A stretch of 15,493 nucleotides of DNA. It comes from Planctomycetota bacterium (GTDB lineage: Bacteria; Planctomycetota; Phycisphaerae; UBA1845). Each line of letters begins with the position of its first letter. Position 1 is the first letter of the stretch. The DNA is taken from positions 1 through 15,493 of the forward strand of contig JAJRUK010000410.1 in NCBI GenBank assembly GCA_024277835.1, written 5' to 3'. Positions 7,468-13,761 of this stretch are shown here, one piece after another. Below the pieces are notes generated by a model. The model ran no database searches. It saw nothing but the letters and a program-made list of their open reading frames with translations, and was not told the DNA's origin. The translations under genes were made by a program, and so were the position numbers.

Positions 7468-7496
7468 ATTGTCCAGCCACGATTACACCCTGTCAA
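7468..7496 (-). promoter_or_regulatory. Promoter of the membrane protein gene
   Basis: On the minus strand: -35 TTGACA (7496-7491), a perfect consensus, a 17-nt spacer, then -10 GACAAT (7473-7468). The start would be near 7461 with an 80-nt leader to the ATG at 7378. Its presence suggests the gene is transcribed separately from trpA upstream. Confidence 0.55.
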
Positions 7497-7560
7497 TTGT
7501 GGCAAGAGAGTCACGAGATCGGGCGACATGATGCTGCGCGGCGTCATTTTCGATCAGGCG

Positions 7561-7596
7561 TCGAGTGCCACTGGCGGCATGCCCGCCAGTGCTCGA
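7561..7596. repeat. Long bulged hairpin downstream of trpA
   Basis: Outer stem TCGAG (7561-7565) with CTCGA (7592-7596), a 3-nt bulge (7566-7568), inner stem CACTGGCGG (7569-7577) with CCGCCAGTG (7583-7591), and loop CATGC. This gives fourteen pairs with one bulge. It begins 18 nt beyond the trpA stop on the trpA transcript but has no T tract, so it is either a 3'-end protector or a dispersed intergenic repeat. Confidence 0.6.
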
Positions 7597-7613
7597 CCCA
7601 CATGCAACACAAC

Positions 7614-8426
7614 CTACGCAGCCGTCGTCAACCCCGACGAAAGACCAGCAAGGAAAGCTTCGACGTCATCGACAAGGTCGGGGCTTGATTTCTTCTCAAT
7701 CGCCTCGCCAATGTGTCGAATAATCGCACTCCCGACAATCGCCCCGTCTGCCACCTTGCAAACCTCACGAACATGCTCGGCGGTGCTCACGCCAAAACCA
7801 ACGCACACCGGCGTATCGCAGATTTCCCGGATGCGTGCGACTGCTGCCCCAAGGTCAGACCAGACAGCCGTTCGCTCACCCGTGGTCCCGGAGGCTGCGA
7901 TCTGATACACGAATCCCGTCGCCGATTTTGCGATCGACGCGACGCGGTCCGCCGTCGTTGTTGGTGCAGTTAATCCGACGTAACAAAGCCCGGCTTTTCC
8001 CGCAGCGTCGGCGCAAGTTTGAGATTCCTCGACCGGAACATCGGGAAAAATCACGCCGTCGAACCCGGCGGTCGCGGCGTCCCTAACGAAATTGTCGAGG
8101 CCGACGCGATGCACAATTGAAAACGACACCATCGAAACAATCCCACACGTTACCGAGTCGCGAATTCGAGAGACCATTTCAAACGTATCTTCGAGACGGT
8201 GTCCGTTCGCAAGGGCTGAGTGAAACGATTGCTGAATCGTAGGGCCATCGGCGATGGAATCGGAATAGGGTTCACCAATTTCGACAACGGCTGCGCCTCG
8301 CTCGTCCGCGCGCCTTATGAACTCTTCAACGTGCGCGCAGTCCGGGTATCCCGACGTGAAGTAAGGAAGCAGTGCTTTCTTATTCGCACCGCGAAGCGTT
8401 TCAAATCGTCGTGCGATACGATTCAT
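7614..8426 (-). CDS. trpA: Tryptophan synthase alpha subunit
   Basis: A 270-residue TIM-barrel enzyme of normal length. It cleaves indole-3-glycerol phosphate to indole and glyceraldehyde 3-phosphate, and passes indole to the beta subunit, which makes tryptophan. Conserved elements are LLPYFTSGYPD (19-29), VVEIGEPYSDSIADGPTIQ (47-65) with catalytic Glu49 and Asp60 at the same numbers as in E. coli, GVIFPDVPVEES (124-135), GFVYQIAASGTTGER (171-185) and VGFGVSTAEHV (209-219). The ATG at 8426 fits the family N-terminus (MNRIARRFETL), but no Shine-Dalgarno sequence precedes it. trpB is not adjacent on either side, so the trp genes are split in this genome. It has its own promoter at 8539-8567. 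Confidence 0.97.
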   Translation of the reverse strand: MNRIARRFETLRGANKKALLPYFTSGYPDCAHVEEFIRRADERGAAVVEIGEPYSDSIADGPTIQQSFHSALANGHRLEDTFEMVSRIRDSVTCGIVSMVSFSIVHRVGLDNFVRDAATAGFDGVIFPDVPVEESQTCADAAGKAGLCYVGLTAPTTTADRVASIAKSATGFVYQIAASGTTGERTAVWSDLGAAVARIREICDTPVCVGFGVSTAEHVREVCKVADGAIVGSAIIRHIGEAIEKKSSPDLVDDVEAFLAGLSSGLTTAA

Positions 8427-8538
8427 ATAATGTTGCGCGCAAACGAACCATGAACGTTACAAAAAAGTCCTGCAATCAACCCCTGCCGCGCAAAAAAGCT
8501 CGGTTCGCAAATGATAAATCCTCCACCCCGATTCGCCG

Positions 8539-8567
8539 AGTATAGCAAAATCAATCACGCGATCCAA
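8539..8567 (-). promoter_or_regulatory. Promoter of trpA
   Basis: On the minus strand: -35 TTGGAT (8567-8562), a 17-nt spacer, -10 TATACT (8544-8539). Transcription would start near 8532 and leave a leader of about 105 nt before the trpA ATG. The leader has two T6 runs but no convincing terminator stem before either, and no run of Trp codons, so I see no attenuator. It is divergent from the RNA gene promoter 40 bp away. Confidence 0.6.
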
Positions 8568-8606
8568 GCGTCTCTTGCGATTCTCAAAAAAAGATTCTTT
8601 CGCTCT

Positions 8607-8635
8607 TTGCATCGGCCATTCCAGTTCGATATAAT
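8607..8635 (+). promoter_or_regulatory. Promoter of the 6S-like RNA
   Basis: -35 TTGCAT (8607-8612), a 17-nt spacer, and a perfect -10 TATAAT (8630-8635). Predicted start is at about 8642. It is the best -10 match in the window, which fits a highly expressed stable RNA. Confidence 0.75.
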
Positions 8636-8641
8636 GTAAGT

Positions 8642-8849
8642 GTCCAGTGCGACAGAAGCTGCCGTGTTCGACAGGGAGTAGCTATTGGCTGAACCGATAA
8701 GGGAACCTGAGGAGACTCGGGGCATGAAGCGGAACGACGTACCGACCCCAATTGAGGTTGGCGGTCTGAGCTTCGCTGAGTCACCCACTTAGTTCGTAGG
8801 GTTCCGTCCAATCCCTCCCATCGGCACGGAGGCGGTCGCGCTATCGGAC
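8642..8849 (+). ncRNA. ssrS: Probable 6S RNA (RNA polymerase regulator)
   Basis: An untranslated unit of about 208 nt between a near-consensus promoter and a terminator. It folds on paper as one long rod. Pairs: 8642-8645 with 8846-8849; 8649-8653 with 8835-8839; 8662-8666 with 8825-8829; 8668-8671 with 8821-8824; 8674-8678 with 8815-8819; 8684-8688 with 8808-8812. A large asymmetric bulge follows, 8689-8701 opposite only 8806-8807. The apical arm pairs 8702-8706 with 8801-8805, 8707-8711 with 8788-8792, 8714-8718 with 8778-8782, 8726-8730 with 8770-8774, and 8741-8744 with 8762-8765. The bulge reads CUGAACCGAUAA, very close to CUGAGCCGAUA of the E. coli 6S template bulge, and GUGUUCG (8664-8670) matches AUGUUCG in its closing stem. 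6S RNA mimics an open promoter and holds housekeeping RNA polymerase in slow growth. The identification rests on reading and memory; no covariance search was run. Confidence 0.75.
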
Positions 8850-8852
8850 GTT

Positions 8853-8894
8853 GAGGAGCCTTGGTCTTTGTGACCGAGGCTCTTTTTCTTTCTT
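8853..8894 (+). terminator. Rho-independent terminator of the 6S-like RNA
   Basis: GAGCCTTGGTC (8856-8866) and GACCGAGGCTC (8872-8882) form an 11-bp stem with one G-U pair and a 5-nt loop, followed by a T-rich tract (8883-8894). It is a strong intrinsic terminator. The mature RNA is probably trimmed back to the base of the 6S closing stem near 8849. Confidence 0.9.
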
Positions 8895-9056
8895 ACGTTG
8901 CGCCAATTCTCCATCACACCGATTCTCCCCCCTCCCTCGAGCCGCGTGGCTTTAGCTCGCGCGGACATTTGAAGTAAAGGACGCCATCACAAGTCATCCC
9001 ACCCCGCTCCGAAGAAAGCAAGATCACACGAATGTATCCGCCCTCGCACGCTAATA

Positions 9057-9085
9057 TTGGCCAGCCCACCCGATCGCGATACAAT
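9057..9085 (+). promoter_or_regulatory. Promoter of the GlmU-like gene, implying a leaderless mRNA
   Basis: -35 TTGGCC (9057-9062), a 17-nt spacer, -10 TACAAT (9080-9085). The expected start is about 9092-9093, that is, at the ATG itself. No Shine-Dalgarno sequence occurs in the dozen bases before the ATG. Confidence 0.5.
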
Positions 9086-9092
9086 AATCGCC

Positions 9093-10322
9093 ATGAACCC
9101 AATCGTGCTATTTGAAGACGAGGGGTGGGAAGGATTGCTGCCGCTGGTTTACTGGCGATCGGTGTTTGAGTTGCGACTCGGGCGCAAGATCGCCATCGAC
9201 CGGATCGCTCAATCGCTCGGTGCGCCGATCAGCGGCGTCTGGACGCGCGACTGGATCGCGCCCGTCGCTGCCCAGCGATGCGGGGCCCCTGCCAACGTCG
9301 CGATTGAACCTGACACCGTCCTCGTGAACGGGCGATGGTTGATGGATCGGGGCACTTCGTTTCCGGACGCGCCTTGCGTTGGTGTTAATGAAGACGGCGA
9401 CATCGTGTACATCGCTTGCGACGCAGTTCTGGCGAAAAAGCTCTCCGCGAAGTCGCTCCTCGATTCCGACTTGCGGAGCAGCGCACTTGCGGGCGTTCCG
9501 AGAAACACGGTCGATGCGAAAATGTTTCGCCACGTCTGGGACTTGGTGTCCGGCTTGAGTGGATCGTTGACGGCGGACTGGTGCGAGAGTGACGCCGGTT
9601 CCGCTACCGATCTCAAACTCTTGGTCGATCTGACGCCAGCCAATGCGGTTCGTATCGGCGAGCGCGCTTCCATTCATCCGACGGTTGTGATCGATGCAAC
9701 AAGCGGTCCGATTTTCATCAGTGACGATGTCGAGATCGGCGCATTTACCCTGATCGAAGGGCCAGCTTACATAGGCCCGGGGACACGGATCAATCCTCAT
9801 GCGAGGTTGCATGGCGGAGTCGCGATTGGTCCCGTTTGTCGTATCGGTGGCGAGGTTTGCGGTTCGATCGTTATGGGCTACACCAATAAACAGCACGACG
9901 GATTCCTGGGACACGCCTTTGTCGGCAACTGGGTCAACATCGGCGCGGGCGCGGTCAACTCGAATTTGAAAAACACATACGGAACAATCCGTGCGTCGCT
10001 TTGCGGCAAAGAAGTCGATACGGGCGTGCAGTTTTTCGGGGTCACCATCGCTGACCACGTGAAGATCGGTATCAACACAACGATTCCAACCGGTGCGATG
10101 ATCGGTTTTGCATCAACGGTCTCTGCGACGGGCGACGTTGCGAAGTACACGCCGTCGTTTTCATGGGTCACGCAGGGCGGTGTGACCGGCAGCGACCCCG
10201 CCCGCGCGCTCGACGTAGCCACCACCATGATGACCCGCCGCAATATCGACCTGACCGATCAAGAGGTCGAGCTATTCCTAAGCCTGGAAAACCGCACCCG
10301 CAATCACGAAGCGAGAGCGTAG
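9093..10322 (+). CDS. GlmU-like sugar nucleotidyltransferase / hexapeptide acyltransferase
   Basis: A 409-residue two-part cytoplasmic enzyme. The N-terminal part (1-190) begins IVLFEDEGWEGLLPLVYWRSVFELRLG, the pattern of the alternative GlmU group (LLPLt..RpvaELR.G), which lacks the classic GxGTRM loop. The C-terminal part (about 190-365) is a left-handed beta-helix of hexapeptide repeats (IGERASI, VEIGAFTLI, YIGPGTRI and so on), and carries the diagnostic HDGFLGHAFVGNWVNIGAG (268-286) and NSNLKNTYG (289-297). Such proteins are thought to make UDP-N-acetylglucosamine or a related activated sugar for cell-envelope polysaccharides; the exact sugar is not readable from sequence. The ATG at 9093 is chosen over an in-frame TTG at 9057 that coincides with the -35 box. 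The next gene is convergent. Confidence 0.85.
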   Translation: MNPIVLFEDEGWEGLLPLVYWRSVFELRLGRKIAIDRIAQSLGAPISGVWTRDWIAPVAAQRCGAPANVAIEPDTVLVNGRWLMDRGTSFPDAPCVGVNEDGDIVYIACDAVLAKKLSAKSLLDSDLRSSALAGVPRNTVDAKMFRHVWDLVSGLSGSLTADWCESDAGSATDLKLLVDLTPANAVRIGERASIHPTVVIDATSGPIFISDDVEIGAFTLIEGPAYIGPGTRINPHARLHGGVAIGPVCRIGGEVCGSIVMGYTNKQHDGFLGHAFVGNWVNIGAGAVNSNLKNTYGTIRASLCGKEVDTGVQFFGVTIADHVKIGINTTIPTGAMIGFASTVSATGDVAKYTPSFSWVTQGGVTGSDPARALDVATTMMTRRNIDLTDQEVELFLSLENRTRNHEARA

Positions 10323-10451
10323 TCACCGAAGAGCCTACCCCGAAATTGTATGACGCCAGCATCATACCGGTATCATCGCCGACTCAAAGCAAGAGCCACA
10401 ATGGTTGTTAGGATGGGCTGTAATGTCACGGACCATCGCGACACCCCAACA

Positions 10452-10487
10452 CAAAAAAGCCCCCCGGCGCGAACTGAGCCGGGGAGC
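10452..10487 (-). terminator. Rho-independent terminator of the PKD/beta-propeller lipoprotein gene
   Basis: On the minus strand GCTCCCCGGC (10487-10478) pairs with GCCGGGGGGC (10468-10459) over 10 bp with one U-G pair and a 9-nt loop, followed by six T (10458-10453). It lies 28 nt past the stop at 10515. Confidence 0.9.
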
Positions 10488-10514
10488 AGATGATTTGTCT
10501 TGTCGCTTCGTTCG

Positions 10515-12071
10515 TTATTCGATCAGGAACACGCGGATCGGATTATTCAACTGCGTTTCCGTGCCCTGAATCGTGCGATTGGGGGCCAGTGTGCCGTTGA
10601 GCGTTGCGATTCCGTCGAACGAATAGATCGCACCGTTTCCGGTCGAACCGGAAGTATCAACGATATACCCGATTCCGTTTGAGTCCACGATGATTGCAGT
10701 GAGTTCGTTCGACGCTGCACCCTGTACCGTAAGCGTGAAGTCGGGGTTCACAGCGCCATTAAGCCCAGACGCATTGTTGAACGTATAGATGAACCCGTTG
10801 GCATCAACGACGAACATGACGTCATTGCCATCAACAAACACATCGTACAGATCAGCACCCGAAAACACCGGGCTGTTGATAATACGAGTTGCAGAGACCG
10901 TGCCGTTGATACTGCTTGCGTTCGCAAATACCGAAACGGTAGCGTTGCCGTTGTTGGCGACGTACAGGTCGTCAGCGCCGCCAAAGTTAATTCCGAACGG
11001 ATTGTCTATATCGGTGCTGGTGATCGTGCGCGTTGGTGCGAGGTTCCCATTAAAACCGGAAGTGGAAGCGCCTGCGTAGACGTTAATCACGTCCGATCCG
11101 GTATTCGCGACGAACAATAGGTCGTCTGACGTCTTGATCGTCAGCGTTGTGGGTTCATCGAGCAGTGTCGCCGCTCCCTGGACATTCCCGTCCGGCGTCA
11201 GGTTTCCGTTCGTGTTCGGTGCGTCTTCATAGGACGTTACGCTGTTCGCATTGAAATTGGTCGCGATCAGCGTGTTATCACCGGTGACAGCAATGTCTGA
11301 CGGCGCAGTAAGCTGCGTCTGCGCACCTGATAGATTCGTGTCCGGAGCGATATTGCCATTCACCGTTGAAGGGTTCAGATAACTCGTCACGGTGTTACCG
11401 ACGAAGTTTGCGATAAAAAGCTGAGGCGTCGTCTGCGATTGCACGACAACGTCAACCGAGTCCGTGGCGCTCTCGCTGCCGTCACTGACGGTCAGCTCAA
11501 ACGTCAACGTTGTGTTTTCGTTCGGCGCGGTGAAGCTCGGAGAGTCAGTATCGGAATCACTCAATGTGACCGATGTACCAGCCGTCTGCGACCAATCGAA
11601 AGTCAGCGTATCACCGTTTGGATCACTGCTTGCAGACCCATCAAGAGTGACGGTATCTCCACCATTGACCGTCTGGTTCGTACCGGCGTTTGAAGTCGGT
11701 GCGCTGCCCGCTGTGACGACGACATTCACCGAGTCGGCACCAGTCGCGCCGCTCCCGTTAGTGACAGCGAGCGCAAAAGTGAGAGTCTCGGTTGCGTTCG
11801 GTGCCGTGAACGTCGCGTTCGCTGTGTTAGCACCGTTTACAGTGACGGTGGTCCCTGCTGTTTGCGTCCATGCAAACGAAAGGGCGCTACCGCCCGGATC
11901 GAAACTCGCCGAACCGTTCAGTGTTACCTGCGAACCTCCGGCCACTGCCTGATCCGCTCCCGCGTTGGCAATCGGCGCATTGCCTGCTCCTGGGCACCCC
12001 ACGATGAGGCCCAACAATGCGGACAAGAACAATCCGCATCCACCTACAACTGTTTTTCGATTTGATCGCAT
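10515..12071 (-). CDS. Lipoprotein with two PKD-like domains and a six-repeat beta-propeller
   Basis: A 518-residue surface or periplasmic lipoprotein. Signal peptide residues 1-25 end in LIVGC with Cys26 as lipidation site. Two PKD-like immunoglobulin-fold domains follow (about 31-119 and 122-208), each starting A(N)AGxxQxVxGGxxVTLxGSAS and containing the pattern (F/L)xWxQTAGT and FTAPN. The rest (about 210-518) holds six repeats of about 48-50 residues, with strands such as LFIANFVGNTVTSYL, LLFVANTGSDVINVYAG and LYVANNGNATVSVFAN, each followed by an NGxxxP-like turn. This fits a six-bladed NHL/YncE-type propeller used for binding. The ATG at 12071 has AAGGGA just upstream; an in-frame TTG at 12086 would include that ribosome site and is rejected. 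Thr/Ser/Asn/Gly richness is normal for secreted proteins. Function is probably adhesion or ligand binding. Confidence 0.8.
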   Translation of the reverse strand: MRSNRKTVVGGCGLFLSALLGLIVGCPGAGNAPIANAGADQAVAGGSQVTLNGSASFDPGGSALSFAWTQTAGTTVTVNGANTANATFTAPNATETLTFALAVTNGSGATGADSVNVVVTAGSAPTSNAGTNQTVNGGDTVTLDGSASSDPNGDTLTFDWSQTAGTSVTLSDSDTDSPSFTAPNENTTLTFELTVSDGSESATDSVDVVVQSQTTPQLFIANFVGNTVTSYLNPSTVNGNIAPDTNLSGAQTQLTAPSDIAVTGDNTLIATNFNANSVTSYEDAPNTNGNLTPDGNVQGAATLLDEPTTLTIKTSDDLLFVANTGSDVINVYAGASTSGFNGNLAPTRTITSTDIDNPFGINFGGADDLYVANNGNATVSVFANASSINGTVSATRIINSPVFSGADLYDVFVDGNDVMFVVDANGFIYTFNNASGLNGAVNPDFTLTVQGAASNELTAIIVDSNGIGYIVDTSGSTGNGAIYSFDGIATLNGTLAPNRTIQGTETQLNNPIRVFLIE

Positions 12072-12598
12072 AGACTTCCCTTTCAAGTTTTTGAAGTTTT
12101 GACGACTGGGAGCGAGTCACAGTTACAGGAACGTACTCGCTACGGTGCCCGTGCGGCCCAACTGCCCGAGCGGGGGGGACGGTAGCAGGAATAGCCTGTG
12201 AGTCAATTTCTCACGCTGGAATCCTATTGAGGCTGAAATTCTACATCTGTAAGTTTTCCGATGGCGATTTGAATCATGCCCAGTAGCTACAGACCTGAAT
12301 TCCGCTATCCGCCAGAGAGGTCATCTCCGTGTGCCGCGGTGGCTGTATCTGCCGATTTTGCCGATTGTACCCCGTTCGCCATCATAAATAAAAGATAGAT
12401 AAAACGACGCATCGTAGACCCGAAGGCGCTATCACCGATCGGAGACGATAGCCATCGGTTGCGGTGTCGCCTTGGTTCAGGGTCGGGGTCGCGGGCCGAG
12501 GTTGAGGGTCGCGGGCCGGCTGCCGGGCCGACCCGCGTTGGTGGTATCAAGAACGCATGTTGCTTATCAACCCAGCGCTATCCTATTTGCCGTCCGGC
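12072..12598. other. Intergenic region, about 530 nt, no credible gene
   Basis: The flanking genes both read on the minus strand. A weak minus-strand promoter candidate, -35 TTGACT (12206-12201) and -10 TACCGT (12184-12179) with a 16-nt spacer, is overlapped by an inverted repeat GTGAG (12198-12202) / CTCAC (12210-12214). A second candidate, TTTATT (12392-12387), 17 nt, TACAAT (12369-12364), lies further upstream. Both could serve the lipoprotein gene. The part at 12481-12540 is a GC-rich repeat listed separately. A 35-codon minus-strand frame (12412-12305) with a hydrophobic start has no ribosome site and is not called. Confidence 0.5.
12486..12534. repeat. GC-rich direct and inverted repeat
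   Basis: GGGTCGCGGGCCG occurs twice, at 12486-12498 and 12506-12518, exactly 20 nt apart. The second copy also forms an inverted repeat with CGACCC (12529-12534). It could be a slipped duplication within a dispersed palindromic element, or a transcript 3'-end structure for the gene at 12599. Confidence 0.55.
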
Positions 12599-13471
12599 TC
12601 AGCGCGTTGCGAGCAAGGCGTCGGCGGTTTGCTTAATCCATTGCGTCATCTTCGGATGCGGGCAGAAGCCGCGACCGTCGGATACGTAGGTTAATCCGTC
12701 CAATGTCTCTTTGTATGGGCCGAATCCTGAAACGCGGAACGGAACAACGATCACATTTCCTCCGTTACGGTTTCCGGCTTCTACGTACGCCCTAATGCGA
12801 CGTTCCGCGTTGATCCGGCGTTCGGGCCAGTCTTCTCGAAGCGTTTCGCACTGGATATGGCGGAACGCGCCGAGCTTGTGGAGGCCTTGCACGCGGAGTC
12901 GCATATCAGCGAGCCATCGTTCGTTTTCCGCTTCATCACCGGGACCGTGGGCGAGGATCAGCACGCTTTCTCTCGTCGGATCCGTGCTCAATGCTTTGAC
13001 TCGGTCCAAAAGGATTTCATCGACCAGCGGCGAGTCGCCCACGCCTTGTTTGCTAAGCATGAACGATCCCTGAGATGCGATTCGGCGAACCGGCTCCATA
13101 TGATGCCCGCCACCGCCACCCATGTGTGACCCCATGTGCGAATTCGCGTTCATCTTTTTCTTGGGAATGTCGCGAAGACCGAGGATCTGTTCCGTTGGCT
13201 TCAGAAAGCTGTCACCAGAGATGAACATTCGGACGACCGCCGTTCGGCGTACGCCCTTTTTCTCCAGTCGCTCGACGGCTTCGCTCATGGTCGAAGCGCG
13301 GGCCATTCCGTACGCGATTTCCACCTCGTAGTCCGCTCGCAACGGGGCAACGGTCGCCTCGACGTCGCGATTCCAAGCTTCGCTGCCACCGTGAGCCATG
13401 ACAAGAATACCCGTTCGCGGACCAGCACACCCGCTCATCATCGCGATCGCCAATAGTACAACAAACCTCAT
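12599..13471 (-). CDS. CbiX/SirB-like chelatase-fold lipoprotein with His/Met-rich loop
   Basis: A 290-residue protein. The signal peptide MRFVVLLAIAMMSGC ends in a lipobox with Cys15, so it should be lipid-anchored outside the cytoplasm, unlike cytoplasmic cobalt or iron chelatases. Two half-repeats start GILVMAHGGSEAWNRDVEA (21-39) and SVLILAHGPGDEAENERWL (169-187), the layout of two-domain CbiX-type chelatases, with His27 and His175 in the place of the family metal-binding histidine. The second conserved histidine of each half is not evident (VVRMFISGDSF and VVPFRVSGFGP). A loop at 107-125 is rich in Met and His (SHMGSHMGGGGGHHM). AGGAG precedes the ATG at 13471; an upstream in-frame start at 13546 would bury the signal peptide. 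A metal-binding or metal-sensing role is more likely than tetrapyrrole chelation. Confidence 0.75.
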   Translation of the reverse strand: MRFVVLLAIAMMSGCAGPRTGILVMAHGGSEAWNRDVEATVAPLRADYEVEIAYGMARASTMSEAVERLEKKGVRRTAVVRMFISGDSFLKPTEQILGLRDIPKKKMNANSHMGSHMGGGGGHHMEPVRRIASQGSFMLSKQGVGDSPLVDEILLDRVKALSTDPTRESVLILAHGPGDEAENERWLADMRLRVQGLHKLGAFRHIQCETLREDWPERRINAERRIRAYVEAGNRNGGNVIVVPFRVSGFGPYKETLDGLTYVSDGRGFCPHPKMTQWIKQTADALLATR

Positions 13472-13666
13472 TGCGTCTCTCTCCTGTTTCAAAGACTCAA
13501 GTTCATGATCCGGGGCCATCATTTCAGTCCCTATGTCTGTCAGCAATCACGCACAACGCGACTACTATTCGTTTCGTTAGTGGTGGTTCACTGGCGAACA
13601 CCGCACCGTTCGCTTCGGTCACATTAGAGCAACTTTCAGTCAGCTTTAGCAGGCCTGTTCTTCCGT

Positions 13667-13686
13667 CCCCCATTTACCAAGGGGGG
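13667..13686. repeat. C5/G6 hairpin, probable dispersed intergenic element
   Basis: CCCCC (13667-13671), a 9-nt spacer and GGGGGG (13681-13686), followed by a second G run (13692-13699). G/C-tract palindromes of this shape occur as dispersed intergenic elements in many bacteria. The rest of the 290-nt gap between the pilin-like and CbiX-like genes (13472-13761) shows nothing else. Confidence 0.4.
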
Positions 13687-13761
13687 ATCGAGGGGGGGGT
13701 GCCCGCGCCACTTGAGTGTTAAGTGCTTTAGATACACCTCATTCAATGGCATAAGCGAAGA

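Noticed and set aside
8673..8700. Possible yybP-ykoY (manganese) riboswitch, because of a GGGAGUAGC stretch
   Set aside because: The stretch falls in the paired lower arm of the rod, the unit ends in its own terminator, and no transporter gene follows. The 6S interpretation explains the whole transcript better.
8709..8723. Resemblance of GAGGAGACUCGGGGC to the RNase P RNA core box
   Set aside because: The partner core box does not occur downstream, the transcript is too short, and the helices found do not fit the RNase P fold.
9108..10058. Minus-strand open frame of 316 codons opposite the GlmU-like gene
   Set aside because: Composition is typical of antisense translation, and the plus strand carries an unmistakable hexapeptide-repeat protein.
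12305..12412. Small minus-strand frame of 35 codons starting MRRFIYLLFMMANG, like a signal peptide
   Set aside because: No ribosome site precedes it, and hydrophobic short frames arise easily by chance; comparative data would be needed.
13471..13722. Plus-strand frame of 83 codons ending in a Gly-rich segment
   Set aside because: The end is a translation of the C/G-tract hairpin element and the rest overlaps no recognised domain.
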